From: Bacteroidota bacterium
GTDB taxonomy: Bacteria > Bacteroidota > Bacteroidia > Bacteroidales > UBA10428
Assembly (NCBI GenBank): GCA_024640925.1
Contig: JAHEEB010000209.1
Coordinates: 1-7,008 of the forward strand
Length of the DNA: 7,008 nt
Reading direction: 5' to 3'
A program made the translations under genes and the position numbers. Below, piece after piece: positions 6,385-7,008 of this stretch (position 1 is the stretch's first letter; each line of letters opens with the position of its first letter). The notes beneath the pieces were generated by a model that was given only the letters and a program-made list of their open reading frames with translations, did not search any database and was not told where the DNA came from.

Positions 6385-6571
6385 CTAAAATTTTGACTGA
6401 ATCACAAGCCTTTCTAAAGTCAAAATTCAATGGATTTGACATTGTTTGAAGTTGATGGGTAGCACTCTTTATAACAATTCTAAACCTAGTATTGTTGTTA
6501 TGCTTCGTACAGCTATCCAGAAAACAAAACTTTTCACCATTTAGCGATATTTTTCTGGAAATATTATCCAT
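6374..6571 (-). CDS. Possible small hypothetical protein or gene remnant
   Basis: This is a 65-codon minus-strand frame starting MDNISRKISLNGEKF and ending SVKILEIY. I do not recognise it. The composition is mixed and hydrophilic, with three cysteines, no membrane segment and no clear domain. An open frame of this length is somewhat unexpected in sequence this A/T-rich, and it coincides with the less A/T-rich part of the gap. Against it, there is no Shine-Dalgarno sequence, no partner gene, and it is convergent to hsdR. It may be a decayed gene fragment or chance. Confidence 0.2.
   Translation of the reverse strand: MDNISRKISLNGEKFCFLDSCTKHNNNTRFRIVIKSATHQLQTMSNPLNFDFRKACDSVKILEIY
6389..6427. 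repeat. Inverted repeat with 10-bp perfect arms
   Basis: AATTTTGACT (6389-6398) and AGTCAAAATT (6418-6427) are perfect reverse complements around a 19-base loop. It is not followed by a T tract on the + strand. Its place shortly after hsdR suggests a transcript-end structure or a protein site; no function is shown. Confidence 0.5.
6516..6559. repeat. Inverted repeat with 9-bp perfect arms
   Basis: TCCAGAAAA (6516-6524) and TTTTCTGGA (6551-6559) are perfect reverse complements around a 26-base loop. It lies inside the minus-strand open frame. Another imperfect inverted pair, ATAACAAT (6471-6478) and ATTGTTGTTAT (6491-6501), lies just before it, so this part of the gap is richer in dyads than the rest. 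Confidence 0.4.
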
Positions 6572-6904
6572 ACTTAATATATGATCTATGACTTGTAGAA
6601 ATAAATCCTGAACATTGTGATCTCATCTGTCGTCAAATAGTAGAATCCTATTTTTCGTTTTTTCTTCATTGTTAGGTTATTAATATAACATCTGCTATGT
6701 TTAAAGATAAAGAATCATTTTAAGATTACAATTAAATAAACTTGTTTATATCTAAAAACAATATATAAATATATTAATAAAAGATATTTTAATTTGTTGT
6801 TTAAGTTTGTATTTTGCCACTGCTTATACATATTAATTAGTACACATTATAAAATATAACATCATTCAATCTATAAAATTAATAATCAACAATATATTTT
6901 CTCG

Positions 6905-7008
6905 ATGAACAGGATTAAAGAAGTTCTTAAGGAACAAGGAAGAACACAGACCTGGCTGGCGGAAAAAATCGGCAAAAGTTATGTGGTTGTGACGAATTAC
7001 TGTAACAA
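6905..7008 (+). CDS. XRE-family helix-turn-helix regulator, 3' end outside window
   Basis: Only 34 codons are visible: MNRIKEVLKEQGRTQTWLAE, then KIGKSYVVVTNYCN. The pattern RIKEVLKEQGRTQTWLAEKIGKS is the start of a Cro/C1-type helix-turn-helix, with QTWLAEKIGKS as the first helix and turn and YVVVTNY as the recognition helix. In Bacteroidota, short proteins of this kind (about 70 residues) are common beside type I R-M genes and probably act as controller-type regulators; this association is from general knowledge. The start ATG follows a long A/T-rich leader with no Shine-Dalgarno sequence. It is on the same strand as the R-M operon but separated by 574 bases, so it probably has its own promoter and could begin a further operon. 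Confidence 0.85.
   Translation, partial: MNRIKEVLKEQGRTQTWLAEKIGKSYVVVTNYCN

Larger units (their letters stand above)
6331..6904. other. A/T-rich intergenic region without a convincing gene
   Basis: This 574-base gap separates hsdR from the XRE regulator. The first part, to about 6600, has moderate A/T content, several inverted repeats and a 65-codon open frame on the minus strand. The rest is extremely A/T-rich (6 G/C in 60 bases at 6721-6780) with many stops in all frames. It probably holds the end of the R-M transcript and the promoter of the downstream regulator, but I found no clear promoter match. There is no tRNA, CRISPR or insertion-sequence signature. Confidence 0.6.

Noticed and set aside
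6660..6904. Strong TTTG/TAnnTTTG promoter ahead of the XRE gene
   Set aside because: TTTG and TATTTTG occur near 6790-6820, but the -7 element is one base short and the spacing is wrong, so I did not call a site.
6331..6904. CRISPR array, tRNA or attachment site in the downstream gap
   Set aside because: No regularly spaced repeats, no cloverleaf-like segment and no repeat of an external target are visible.

Overview
The window carries most of a type I restriction-modification (R-M) operon on the + strand: hsdM (3' part only), hsdS, a two-gene insert, and hsdR. An A/T-rich spacer follows, then the first 34 codons of a small XRE-type regulator. Protein style (the HsdR opening, the short XRE regulator), moderate-to-low G+C, and starts without clear Shine-Dalgarno sequences suggest a member of the Bacteroidota. 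This is an inference from sequence style; nothing here fixes the taxon.

Layout. Positions 1-871 hold the C-terminal part of the HsdM methyltransferase, entering inside the SAM-binding motif (GSGG). Positions 873-1979 hold the specificity subunit HsdS. Positions 1983-2030 hold a dead copy of the first 16 codons of hsdR. Positions 2031-2159 are a short A/T-rich control region with two related dyad boxes. Positions 2160-2684 and 2674-3360 are overlapping genes for a winged-helix-like protein and a minimal nucleotidyltransferase of the AbiEii/MenT type, resembling a toxin-antitoxin or abortive-infection pair. Positions 3364-6330 hold full-length HsdR (nuclease plus DEAH translocase). Positions 6331-6904 hold no convincing gene. 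Position 6905 onward is the XRE regulator, cut by the window end.

The most notable feature is that the hsdS-hsdR junction occurs twice, at 1962-2030 and 3337-3411, on either side of the HTH/nucleotidyltransferase pair. The 58-bp cores match at 53 positions and keep the same stop-CCT-ATG layout. The pair was therefore inserted, or exchanged by recombination, exactly at the hsdS/hsdR boundary, leaving a scar of hsdR behind hsdS. The nucleotidyltransferase stop codon lies inside the downstream copy.

Working together: HsdM2S would methylate and recognise the DNA target, and HsdR would translocate and cut unmodified DNA. The embedded pair has its own apparent operator region but reads directly into hsdR (3-bp gap), so hsdR expression may depend partly on the pair's promoter. 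A plausible but untested model is a second-line defence that acts when the R-M system is inhibited, by analogy with anticodon nucleases such as PrrC encoded inside type I R-M operons.
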